NCBI GenBank assembly: GCA_014529385.2
Contig: CM043950.1
Span: forward strand, 156,521,545-156,585,544
DNA length: 64,000 bases
DNA from: Adiantum capillus-veneris
Taxonomy: Eukaryota > Streptophyta > Polypodiopsida > Polypodiales > Pteridaceae
Direction of reading: 5' to 3'
The translations under genes and the position numbers were made by a program. Positions within the stretch are counted from its first letter, which is position 1. The number at the start of each line of letters is the position of its first letter. The notes beneath the pieces are model-generated. The model had not been told where the DNA came from. It ran no database searches and worked only from the letters and a program-made list of their open reading frames with translations. Positions 11,643 to 21,742 of this stretch are shown here, piece by piece.

Positions 11643-12827
11643 CCTCCCTCTCTCTCTTTCCCTACCTCTTTCCCTCTATCTCTCTCTTTCTTTCTCTCCC
11701 TCTCTCCCTCTCTATCTCTCTCTCTCATTCTTTCTCTCCCTCTCTATCTACTCTCCCTCTATCTCTCTCTTTCTTTCTCTCCCTCTCCCTCTCCCTCTCC
11801 CTCTCTCTCTCTCCCTCTCTCCCTCTCTATCTACTCTCTCTCTTTCCCTATCCCTATTTCCCTCTCTCACTCTATCTCTCTCTATCTCTCTCTCTCTCTA
11901 TTCCTCTCCCTCTCTTTATCTACTCTCTCTTTCCCTATCCCTATTTCTCTCTCACTCACTCTATCTCTCCCTCTTTCTATCTCTTCCTCTCTTTATCTAT
12001 CTCTCTTTCTTTCTCTCTATCTCTATTCCTCTCTTTCTCTCCCTCTCTTTCCCTATCCCTATTTCCCTCTCTTTCTTTCTCTCCCTCTCTTTCTTGCTCC
12101 CTATCTACTCTCTCTCTTTCCCTATCCCTATTTCCCTCTATCTCCCTCTTTCTCTCTCTCTCTCACTCTATCTCTCCCTCTTTCTCTACTCTCTCTCTTT
12201 CCCTCTCTGTCTCTCCCTCTCTTTCTCTCTCTCTCTCTCACTCTATCTCTCCCTCTTTCTCTACTCTCTCTCTTTCCCTCTCTGTCTCTCCGTCTCTTTC
12301 TCTCTCTCTCACTCTATCTCTCCCTCTTTCTATCTCTTCCTCTCTTTATCTATCTCTCTTTCTTTCTCTCTATCTCTATTCCTCTCTTTCTCTCCCTCTC
12401 TATCTATTCTCTCTCTTTCCCTATCCCTATTTCCCACTCTCACTCTATCTCTCTCTTTCTCTATCTAACTATTGCTCTCACTCTCTTTATCTATTTCTCT
12501 CTCTCTATCTAGCATTTCTCTCCCTCTTTATCTATTTCTCTCTCTCTATTTAACATTTCTCTCCCTCTCTTTAAATCTCCCTCTTTCCCTCTCTCTATCT
12601 CTCTCTCATTAATTCTCTCCCTCTCTTTATCTCCCTCTATCCCTCTTTCTCTCTCACTCTCTTTATCTATTTCTCTCATTAATTCTCTCCCTCTATTTCT
12701 CTCCTTCTTTATCTATTTCTCTCTCTCTATTTAACATTTACCTCTCTTTATCTAACATTTCTCTCCCTCTCTCACTCTCGTTATCTATTTCTCTCCCTCT
12801 CTTTAAATCTATCTCTTTATTCATTTA

Positions 12828-12890
<63 letters not shown>

Positions 12891-12898
12891 TTCATCTA
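11432..12898. repeat. Polypyrimidine tract of about 1.4 kb, CT/CCT/CTTT/CTAT-rich
   Basis: From about 11500 to 12890 the plus strand is almost purely pyrimidine, with scattered A in CTAT units. It contains uninterrupted (CT)n runs at about 11590-11637 and 12833-12887. Long open frames across it encode only Ser, Leu, Phe, Pro and Tyr strings and are composition artefacts. Such a tract can adopt triplex (H-DNA) structures and is prone to slippage. Confidence 0.95.
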
Positions 12899-12910
12899 AC
12901 ACTATCCAAA

Positions 12911-13033
12911 CAATCATTTCCAAAACGTGCGTGACAAATCAATCATTTCCGAACGTGCGTAGCAAAGCAACCATTTTCAAACGTGCTTAGCAAAACAACC
13001 ATTTCAAACAAGCCGTGCGAAACAATCATTTCC
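12911..13033. repeat. Short tandem repeat, 27-29 bp unit, 4.4 copies
   Basis: Units start at 12911, 12940, 12968, 12996 and 13023. Each begins CAATCATTTC or CAACCATTT and contains an ACGTGC core followed by AGCAAA. Short spaced repeats near the ends of CACTA elements often bind the accessory transposon protein, so this may be a subterminal repeat block; that role is inference. Confidence 0.8.
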
Positions 13034-13088
13034 TAATGAATGAGGTATGTTATAATGGATTCTCTATTTTCTCTAATTTTTTTGTTTA

Positions 13089-13126
13089 TGTGTGTGTGTG
13101 TGTGTGTGTGTGTGTTGTGTGTGTAG
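13089..13126. repeat. (TG)n microsatellite
   Basis: A nearly perfect TG dinucleotide run of about 38 bp with one interruption lies just after the 27-29 bp tandem repeat. Confidence 0.95.
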
Positions 13127-13426
13127 TAGAAAACAAAAGGGGAAGAGGGAGGATGTGCTTTTGTGTTTACCTCGTCTTTGTAGCGCGGTTGAGCTTCGAA
13201 TAGGTTGCGTGTCCAAAGAAGATGGCGGAATACCCCCTTGCCGAAACTTGCACGAAACCCTCTTCGACGAAACTTAAGAAGCTTGGAGAAGGAGAGAGGG
13301 GGAAGGGAGAGGTGTGTGTGTGGAGGGGGGGGGAGGGGAGGCTTGTTGAAGGAGAGAGAGATGCGGAGTGGGGGAGAGGAGGAGGGGGAAGCTTGTGAGC
13401 GATGGCGGAGACCAAGAAACGCACGG

Positions 13427-13466
13427 AAGGCAGGGTATGCTGCAAAAACGCAGCATACTCTGCCTT
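13427..13466. repeat. Hairpin: 17-bp arms, 6-nt loop
   Basis: Arm AAGGCAGGGTATGCTGC (13427-13443) faces GCAGCATACTCTGCCTT (13450-13466) across a 6-nt loop, with one position that becomes G-U in RNA. It lies about 20 bp left of the GC-rich subterminal repeat at 13486. It could be a terminal structure of a small element or a chance inverted repeat. Confidence 0.8.
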
Positions 13467-13485
13467 CTTTCCTTTTTTTAGGCAC

Positions 13486-13545
13486 CCGTTATTATCGCGA
13501 TTATTACCGCCGATATTACCGCTCACATTAGCACGGCCAGTCATT
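13486..13545. repeat. Left copy of inverted GC-rich subterminal repeat
   Basis: TTATTATCGCGATTATTACC followed by GCCGATATTACCGC matches, inverted, the segment around 18470-18515 (minus strand TTATTATCGCGATCATTACC). The pair brackets the TNP2 gene. The core TTAYYACCGC occurs more than once on each side, as expected for CACTA subterminal repeats. Confidence 0.65.
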
Positions 13546-13875
13546 TCAAACGGATACATGCAAATTTGAGGTTGCAAAGGGGGGGGGGTACAAACCACCC
13601 TCCCTACCCTTAGCTATACATTATTTCATTTTTTAGCCTTTTAAGTTTTTTGATGAAGAATTTTAATTTTTTATGGATACTTTATTTTGTAGTACTTTTA
13701 AATGTTTAATAATTGAATTTTTAAAATATTAAAAAATAATTTTAACACTCATTGTTATTTATTCCCTTTGACTTTAACTATATGTAATTTTTCTAATGGA
13801 ATTAAGTGTAATTTTTCTAATGGAATTAAGTGTTTACGACACATGACTAAATAAGAAACTTTTCGCGTGTGCAGG

Positions 13876-15328
13876 ACATCGACTGGGATGATCCTGGTCC
13901 TCCTGGAGGCCCAGAGCAAGATCGTTGGCTCAAGGAAAAACTACCTTGTCCTTGCGCCAAGTGCAAAAGCTTAGGGCAATTCCTCGCTTGAAGCGCATTA
14001 CTTTGGAGCACATGGAGAACGAAGGGATTTGGCATCCTCGAAAAAGCGCTCGGAGAGATGATAGCACGACTCACCCGTCGCTTGAAGAGGTGCCCCATTG
14101 GTCTGTGTTCGTTGGTGGTGCACCGGTGCGCAAGGCCGAATGGTAGAGGCAAGAGCGACTGGGCGATTTGGGTGCACGCATGGTGATCCTATCGTTGGCT
14201 CTATGTCGGCAGCTCCTACGGCGTCTTCTTCACACTTTGAGGTAGAGGATGAGTACATGTTCGATATGTGTGATGAGTTACTAGCTCATGAGTGTGACGT
14301 GTGTGAAGAAGATTGTCAGCCCTGCACTAAATGGGCTGCCGAAACGGAGGATAGATTTATGACGAGTTTCCGAACACCTCTTTACGACTGTGCACGATAC
14401 TCGGTGCTCCGAGCATCGTTGGAAGTACTCAACTTTGTAAGCAAAAACCGGTCGGAATAATGCAAGTGTCGATGCACTTCTTCTGTAAGTATAGAATGTG
14501 GCTTGTATATACTCTCTCCCTCTCTCTTTATGGTGTTGTCTTCTAGGAATCATACTAATACGCATGTTTGTTGTAGTTTGATGGGCAAAATGTTGCCAGT
14601 TGATCACCACATGCCTCCAGATCGTCGACGAGCTAGATCGTATGTCACTGCACTTGGAATGGAGTATGAGCGCATCCATGCGTGCGTCAATGATTGCATG
14701 CTATACCGCAATGAGCATGCACATGCTACCTCATGTCCCATGTGCGGGGAGGCACGATACAAAACAGGTGTGAGCGGGGCACACCTACCTCGCAAGGTAT
14801 TAAGACATTTTCCATTAATTCCTTGCATCCAAAACATGTTTAAAAGCAGGTCTATCGTGGAGCTTCTCGCGTGGCACGCAACCATCGCTCAAATGATGGA
14901 ATGATGCGTGTCCCTGCCTATTCACCTGCATGGAGACACATCTAAACTCAATGGCCAGAGTTTGGGTTGGGGCCTCGACACTTGAGGCTTGGGTTAGCAA
15001 GTGATGGTGTCAACCCCTTCGGCACTAAGTCTACTTCATGGAGCACTTGGCCTGTGGTGATCATCAACTACAATATTCCACCATGGGATACAACCAAGAA
15101 GGGAAATATACTTCTTTCCTTGCTTGTACCAGGGAAGTACAAAGTGTCAAATATTGACATTTACCTCGAGCCCCTCATCGAGGAGTTGGAGGAGTTATGG
15201 AGAGGCATTCCTGTTGTCGATGTCTCACTTGCAAAGGGGGGGATAGAGGCTCAAGTGAGGGGAATCCTTATGTGGACTATGCACAACTATCCCGGGCTTG
15301 AAGAGATCTTTGGTAACCCTCTCTCTCT

Positions 15329-15366
<38 letters not shown>

Positions 15367-17873
15367 GCTCCCTTTATCTCACTTTAGTCCGCTCATCTCT
15401 CTAACCATATGATATGTATGCAGGGTTGTCCACATCGGGCCACAATGCGTGTTCTACTTGCGGGCCATCGTTGGTGACAAAGAGGCCAGATTCCTTGCGA
15501 AAGGTAATCTATCCAAACAACCATTGTTTCTTACCCCAAGTTCATAGCAAGCACAAGGCTCCAACAAATGGGAAGGCTCCTCTAAAGCTCACAATGGCAG
15601 ATTGGGCAACCATTTGGGAGAAGCACCACAAAAACAATCCGGCTTCGTGTCCTCCACCAAAAGGTATGTCGAGGTATTCCATATTTTCAAGGCTTCCATA
15701 TTGGAAGGACTTAAAAATACAACACCTCTTGGATCCCATGCACATATTCAAGAATGTAGCCCAAACACTATGGGACCACATTATTGGCAAGAAAGACTCT
15801 TTGGGTGCGAGGGAGAATTTGAGGCTTTTAAAACGTCTCTCCACCTTTGCCACTCCACGGAGTGCCCCAAATGGAAATATTGTGCTTCCTAAAGCACCAT
15901 GGATGCTAGCAAAAGAAGAATTAGACAAGGTGAAGGGTACCATTGCCTCTATTCGCACACCAACAGGATACATGAGGTCGCTAAAGGGAGCTTTTACAAA
16001 AGCGAAGAAGGGTGGAAGCGTTCAATTGTATGGGTTGAAGTCCCACGATTGGCACAATATACTTCAGGTATTCTTCATACTCCATATTCTATCTATAGTT
16101 TGTGTGTATGACTATCACTCACTTTTCCTTTTCCTGATTTACATTGTAGTTCATTATGCCAGTGAGTATGTGTATATGTCAGGACAATAAAGTCAGGGAT
16201 GCTATTTTCAAATTAGGAGAGCTATTAAGGTACACCACAAGACTCCACTCGACTACACCTTTTTTATGTACACAATAATTTCAACTAGCACTTAGTGTAT
16301 CCTTGTGTGTCTTGTTGCAGATTTGTAAGCTCCAAGGAAATCAAAACAGATGCTATCCCTGCTTCTCAAACACTTGCAACAGAAACTGTGTGTGCCATTG
16401 AGGATGCATTTCCTCGATCGGTCTTTCTTAGTAAAATTCACCTCTTGGTTCACGTGGTCGAGGAGATAGCTATATGTGGAGTAGTGCATGCACAATGGAT
16501 GTTCTTCTTAGAGAGGTTTTTCAAGACTCTCAAAGATTTTGTGCGGCTACGATCTCAACCAAATGCATGTATGGCCAAAGGGTGGATTGTTCAAGAGGCA
16601 TTTGTTTACATATCAGAGTATTTGGCACAAGTTGATCCTTCAATGCCTCGCATGTGGTTAGAAGAAGAAGATTCAAGGATGACTTCACACTTGACAAGTG
16701 GAAAGGGGAAACTACTTAACATGGATATGAATCTATCCCGAGTGGTCGATAACTTTTGCATTCTCAATGCAAAGATTATGACCAAGTGGGTGGACTTGTG
16801 GACAGTGGCAAAGTCTAGGCGTTTGCAAGAGAGGGAAGCATGGAAACAAGCACATGGAGGAAGGAGGGCACCCCTAGTGCCTAGACACCTTGCATGTTTC
16901 CCAGATCTCATTAGTGCAGAGTGGATTCATGAGATAATGACCGAGGCAAAAGCGCGCGGAGAAGACATCACCAACAAAGAATGGGAAGTATCCACGAGGC
17001 TGCATACCAAAGGCAGAGTACTCATATATCTAAACCATATTGTCTCGCTATTTGTTGAAATTATCTTCAATATGTATTTGATAAATTAATATATTTTTCT
17101 ATTTTGTAGTGCCTTTCCTTTAACTCTATGTCGTCAAAGGGTCGTCACTTTCGTACGCGCCACATTGACGAGCGTAGAACCACCATGGATTGTGCCATCA
17201 TGGGCAACTTTGACACAAACGGTGATGAAGCCAGGTACTTCGGAACTATTGAAAGGATACTAAAGGTTAATTTTAGAACCTTTCATAGCTTCATCTTCGA
17301 GTGCAAGTGGTTTGCAAATGTGTCTAGACGACATGAGAATGGCCTCTACATAGTGGACTCTAGTGTGCATCACGCAGGGAGGTATGACAATTTAGTTTTA
17401 CTACGCAATTGTGAGCAGGTGAGTGACATGTACCTTTTTTATTCTTATTTACTTGTTTTATCGTTAGTTATACCAATGTTACTCACTTTGAGCTTCTATC
17501 TTATAGGTCATCTATATCCCAGCAATACACCAACCAAAACTTTGGTTCATAATTCCTGTAACACCTCGGGGGAGAACCATTTTTTCCACTAATGAAGTGG
17601 AGACTATCTTCAACCCTCTTCCACCTCCGACTTTGGATGAAGTAGAAACAGAGGAGAGGGAGGTCGATGAATCAAGTCTGACGGCAGCAAGTCTTAGCGA
17701 GGATGATTGTCATGATGATGAAGATGATGAGATGGAGGATGACGAACTCGAAGATGATGAAGCTGGCAATGCATCCACAAACAACAATTCTATTTCTCTC
17801 TTTACTGATTTAGGATCCATGGGCTTAGAATTGGATGATGCTTCATGTAGAGATCTTTTGGAAGATGATTCAT
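13876..17873 (+). pseudogene. TNP2-family CACTA transposase with DUF4218 and DUF4216 regions, degenerate
   Basis: Several blocks can be read. A Transpos_assoc-like N-terminus has DIDWDD and CPCAKCKSL (13876-14130). An acidic segment ends near 14447. The TNP2 core (14578-15310) has ACVNDCMLYRNEHA, SCPMCGEARY, RKVLRHFPLIPCI, LRLGLASDGVNPFG, YNIPPW, DIYLEPLIEELEELW and MWTMHNYPG. The next block (15424-16070) has LLDPMHIFKNV and GLKSHDWHN. DUF4218 (16320-17035) has AIEDAFPRSVFLSKIHLLVH, FLERFFKTLKD and EAFVYISEYL. DUF4216 (17110-17580) has CAIMGNFDTN, FECKWFANV and YIPAIHQPKLW. An acidic tail ends at 17873. Introns with GT-AG borders separate most blocks. Frameshifts near 13970 and 14150 and stops near 14905 break it. 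Expected role: excision and insertion of the CACTA element. It is probably inactive here. Confidence 0.85.
15333..15365. repeat. (CT)n microsatellite in a TNP2 intron
   Basis: A CT run of about 33 bp lies in the presumed intron between the MHNYPG exon and the GLSTSGH exon. Confidence 0.9.
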
Positions 17874-18469
17874 AAACATTTTGTAGTTATGAAGTTTTTT
17901 GATCGTGCAATCCATTCACCTCTCTCTCCCTCCTCTTTCTCTCTTTAGATTTGAGAATATGCTCAATTATGTTAATCAATTGACAATTATTATTTTAGTT
18001 GTAAACAAGGGTAATCTTAGGCTAGGTTTAGACGAGGCTGGAGGAAGAAAGACTTTCTGCAGGTCTACCGCCGCCTCTTCTAAATGGTGTTGGAGGAAGA
18101 AGAGCGCAAAATAGAGAGAGGTGGAGAGAGTCCAGTAGCTCTTCTGGCGGGGGGGGTGCCAAAGAAAAATGGCGGGCCCGGAGGAAGGTGATATCTACTG
18201 TAGCAAATAGGCTTTTGCCACGCAACTTAAATGCCCCTGTCGAAAGCATTTCCAACGTAGCGTCTAAACCGGGCCTTATATCCCCCGCCTCCTTCTCCCC
18301 CCTCTTTCTCTTTCTCTCTCTCTCTTTCTTTCTCTTCATTTTTATAATTGAAAATTATATACAATACTCTTTAATTTTTATTGAGAGGAGGGAGACACCA
18401 AAATTTGAAGGTTGGGGGAAGGGAGGAGTTAATCCAGAATTTGAAAGTTTAGGCGCTAAATTTGGGCAG

Positions 18470-18656
18470 CGGATATAACGGCTATAATGGACGCGGTAAT
18501 GATCGCGATAATAACAGCAAATACAGTCACGGAAATACTTTAAACACAAAAAAAAAACCCCACCCTCCTCTCTCTTGTTTCTCTCATTGAATTTACACCT
18601 TCTCTCTACAAAAGGTGGTAAAACAGCGCGGTAAACACATGGAGATTTTCATAGTG
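18470..18656 (-). repeat. Right end of the CACTA element (TIR plus subterminal repeats)
   Basis: Read from 18656 leftward on the minus strand, the end begins CACTATGAAAATCTCC. GC-rich motifs TTTACCGCGC and, further in, TATCGCGATCATTACCGCG follow. The bases just outside, TTTTTCTTCCGG, continue the interrupted LTR. A 3-bp duplication cannot be tested because the left end is lost. Confidence 0.75.
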
Positions 18657-18927
18657 TTTTTCTTCCGGCCAATAGGAATCAGGCAAGCCATTGGGCTGTT
18701 GAATGCTCATTGGACCCCTTGGGAGACTGTCCAATCATTCTTCTAGAGAGCTTAATTCTTATTAGCTCTTTCATTAAATGTTTTTAAATTAATTAAACTA
18801 GATTTACTCTAGCCTAATTCTCATTGGTCCACCTCCATGGCCATCCAGTAAGAATTGAGTACACCTTGTGGGCATGTGGGCTAGGGAGTCGACATGTCTC
18901 CCTCATTCCCTTTGTGTAAAGGAAGCT

Positions 18928-19018
<91 letters not shown>

Positions 19019-19377
19019 CTCTCTCATCCCTACTTCCATGGCTCGCCCCCTTCTATGTAGGACTCATTGAAGACTTTTGTACACACACAAAGCATCCAAT
19101 TTTCCTAATCTTTGACCTTTGGACACAACCTTAGCATTTTGGAATTCTTAATGGGTTGAACCTTAGGGTCTTTAAAGCCCATTGTTGCACATTTCTCTTT
19201 TGCAGATGGCTCCCCCTTTGGATCCCTATTTTTTTTCCTTTGGATCCCTAGTGTGGCCGACGGTCTGCCAGCTTAACCAATATTCTAGCTTTTTCTCCCA
19301 TTGCACTTCCCCATATTAAATGATCAATTTAACATGAGAAAATAATTCAAGAGAATTAGATATTAGTTATTATGACA
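18657..19377 (-). repeat. Gypsy-A 3' LTR, inner fragment
   Basis: This aligns with the corresponding part of the plus-strand 3' LTR at 55134-56730 in inverse orientation. It ends at TATGACA, so the LTR starts TGTCATAATAAC in the element's own direction, directly after the PPT. The internal (GT)n at about 18932-19017 is far longer here than in the other LTR copies. Confidence 0.85.
18932..19017. repeat. (GT)n microsatellite inside the LTR, about 86 bp
   Basis: A perfect GT run sits at the same LTR position where the other copies carry about 22 (49304), 32 (55512) and 28 bp (59019). It has expanded in place. Confidence 0.95.
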
Positions 19378-19390
19378 TTACCTCTCTCTT
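19378..19390 (-). other. Polypurine tract of gypsy-A
   Basis: AAGAGAGAGGTAA on the minus strand directly precedes the 3' LTR start TGTCATAA. The identical tract precedes the plus-strand 3' LTR at 55134. Confidence 0.8.
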
Positions 19391-19724
19391 GAAATCATAG
19401 TCTATGGGGTAGATAAGATAAATCATATTCATTAGTCTTTTTTCTAGCGGGTAGAGGATGCCTATGTTACCCTATGACATAGTTTGAGAATTATGGACTA
19501 ATCCATTTGGCGCTTGAGAGCCTAAGCTGCAGCAAGCATGTCTGCACATTAGTCCTATCAATCTTCCATAGTAGAGTGACAAGCTCTACTTGGTGTTTGG
19601 GAGACGTCGTCTCCATAAACTTGATCTAAGCATGCATACTACTTAACATTTGTGCACAATAAAGAAAAAAAAAGAGACTTATAAGACAAAAAACTTTGTT
19701 CATTTTAAACATTTGTACATTTGC

Positions 19725-21344
19725 TTACTCTAGGGAAGCATTGTAAGCATTGACAAGGTTGAGTTTATCCTTTAATTGTATGCCTTGGATCCATCTAGCA
19801 TCTTCAAACGGATAATTCTTAAATTTAATAAGGTATCGTCGGATAGCCTTTCCGCCTCTTAATACCTTGTCTTCATGTCGGAGAATGGACTTGGGCTGCA
19901 ACACCTCTTCTTGGTCCTTGATCTTCGGTGGGTCTTCAATAGTTGGTTCTTGAGGTGGCTCCCCTTTGTAAGGATTTAGTAGGCTCACATGGAAAGCATT
20001 GTGTATGAGCCAATGACTAGGCAACTTGAGTTGATGGGCCATTTAAGTGATTGGCCTAAGAATCTGGAAGGGACCATAGTACCTTTTTGCTAACTTAGCA
20101 TAGTACATTTGGTGTCCCGTAGGATTCTTGCCTGTCGTGTGCCTTAATCGAGCCTTGGGAAATTGAAGTAGGACCCAATCATTTTCTTTAAAGGTTTAGG
20201 CTCTTATGTGCTTATCAGCAGCAGCCTTTTGCCTTTTCTATGAGATAGAGATAGCATCCTTAATCTTTTGGAAAGATTCTTGTAGGTCTTGGCTATACTC
20301 ATCTGTAGCGAAGATTCTCCCATTTACCTTAAGTAGAAGGGGACTTTTTGATCTTCCCTCAATTACCTCGAAAGGTGATTTTCCCATGGAAGTATGTACA
20401 ATGTTATTGTAAGCATACTCCACTAAGGGTAAGTACTTCTCCCATTGGGACCTTTGATCTACTTCCATTACATATGCTTTTAGTAGATCGAGAATTGTTA
20501 GGTTAGCTATTTCAATTTTGCCATCCGTTTGCGGGTGATAGGCCGAAGAGAAATTTAGCCTTGTCCCTAAATTCTCAAAGACACCCTTCCAAAAATTACT
20601 GGTCATTCTAGGATCTCTATCCAACACTATGGACATTGGCAAGCCATGGTACTTGAAGATTTGTGAAATGAAGAGGGTTGCCATTTGATGGGCTTTGATA
20701 GTCTTTTTGACAGGTATAAAATGAGCTTGTTTACTGAACCTATCTACTATCGTCCATATTCCCGTATTCCCATGGATAGACTTAGGCAATCCAAAGATAA
20801 AATCCATGGATATGCTCTCCCATGGTCAATTAGGGATTGGCAAGGGTTGAAGCAATCTAGGTTGCTTGCCTCTATCAAACTTTGTCTTTTGGCATACCAC
20901 TAATTTAGAAACATACTCTTGTATGTTTGCTTTCATGGTAGGCCAATAGAAATATGTTTCAATCCCTTTTACAGTAGACTGAATCCCTCTATGCCCTGCA
21001 TAGGAGTAGCATGAGATTTATACATTACTTTCTCACTTAGTGAGTTAGTAACACATAGTCTATTGCCATAGACTATGATAACCATCTTGTAAGGTAAATG
21101 GTTCCTCTTTCTTCCCTAGTGAAAGGGCTAAAATCACATCTTTAAAATCGGGATCAATAGCATACTCGTCTATCATGGAAGATAGATCCTTCTGAGTTGC
21201 TATGGAAACGTCATTCACTCTCGGCCATCTTGAGAGTGCATCGGCTACTTGATTATGCTTGCCAGCAATGTGATCAATATGAAAATGAAATTACGAAAGG
21301 AAATTTTCCCTCATTTGTTTGTCGGAGAGCTTGGTCTACGTCAT
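19725..21344 (-). pseudogene. Gypsy-A integrase and chromodomain
   Basis: The strand carries the tail of RNase H, the integrase and a C-terminal chromodomain. The integrase has MDFIFGLPKSIHG, IVDRFSKQAHFIP, ISQIFKYHGLPMSIV and AYHPQTDGK; the catalytic Asp residues are visible in the MDFI and VLDRDP segments. The C-terminus has LRGGKAIRRYLIKFKNYPFE and DARWI, a chromodomain core that in such elements directs insertion to chromatin. Stops and frameshifts occur between 20042 and 20238 and upstream of 20807, so it is not translatable as one frame. The block is interrupted at 21345 in the RNase H to integrase spacer by the 9.7-kb DNA transposon. Confidence 0.85.
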
Positions 21345-21370
21345 CATTAGGAAAAGTTTGGACTCAAAAA
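21345..21370 (+). repeat. Left terminal inverted repeat of the H3-Ulp1 transposon
   Basis: It starts CATTAGGAAAAG and is identical over 26 bp to the reverse complement of 31055-31080. Confidence 0.9.
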
Positions 21371-21742
21371 TGGGCCTTGTAAGAAATACCAAGTCAGCTT
21401 AGAGAGAGATAATAAAAATTCCCTAATTTCATTTTTGATATTCACTTTCAAAAAAACTCGGATATCAGATTTGGGGAGTATGTTTATTAAAATTCTCAAA
21501 AAGTGTTCAGACAATGATAACATACGACGGGTCCGAATTGAACGCCGATTGTCTCAATCTTTTGGATTTTTCAAAACTAAGATTTGGCGCTCAACGAGGT
21601 GCATTGAATGTTATTCTTCTTCTCATTTTCGCGTCTCTCTTGCTTTTCGCCTGCGTGCAGTCTCCTCCCTTGAGCTCTCTTCCATTTTCTCCATCTTGCA
21701 CTCTCCTCTGTTTTGAGATTTCTCATTTACCAAGTCATCTCA

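Larger units (their letters stand above)
8995..18656 (+). mobile_element. CACTA (En/Spm-like) transposon, left end lost
   Basis: The right terminus is clear: on the minus strand it reads CACTATGAAAATCTCCATG, starting at 18656 with the diagnostic CACTA. LTR sequence resumes immediately outside. Inside are a TNP2-family transposase (13876-17873, plus) and a divergent second gene (9208-10718, minus), the usual two-gene content of plant CACTA elements. GC-rich subterminal repeats face each other near 13486 and 18475. No CACTA end is visible at the left junction (8995), where about 590 bp of host LTR are also missing. A deletion that removed the left terminus together with flanking LTR explains both. 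The exact left border is inferred. Confidence 0.7.

Noticed and set aside
11432-12553. Long plus-strand open frames (over 370 codons) across the CT tract
   Set aside because: They encode only Ser, Leu, Phe, Pro, Tyr and Ile from CT-rich DNA, and two frames are open at once. This is composition, not coding.
13427-13466. Helitron 3' end
   Set aside because: The hairpin is not followed within about 12 bases by CTRR-T, and no Rep/helicase sequence occurs nearby.
13033-13598. Minus-strand open frames rich in Pro, Ser and His
   Set aside because: They cross a GT microsatellite and G-rich low-complexity sequence, with overlapping frames on both strands and no recognisable domain.
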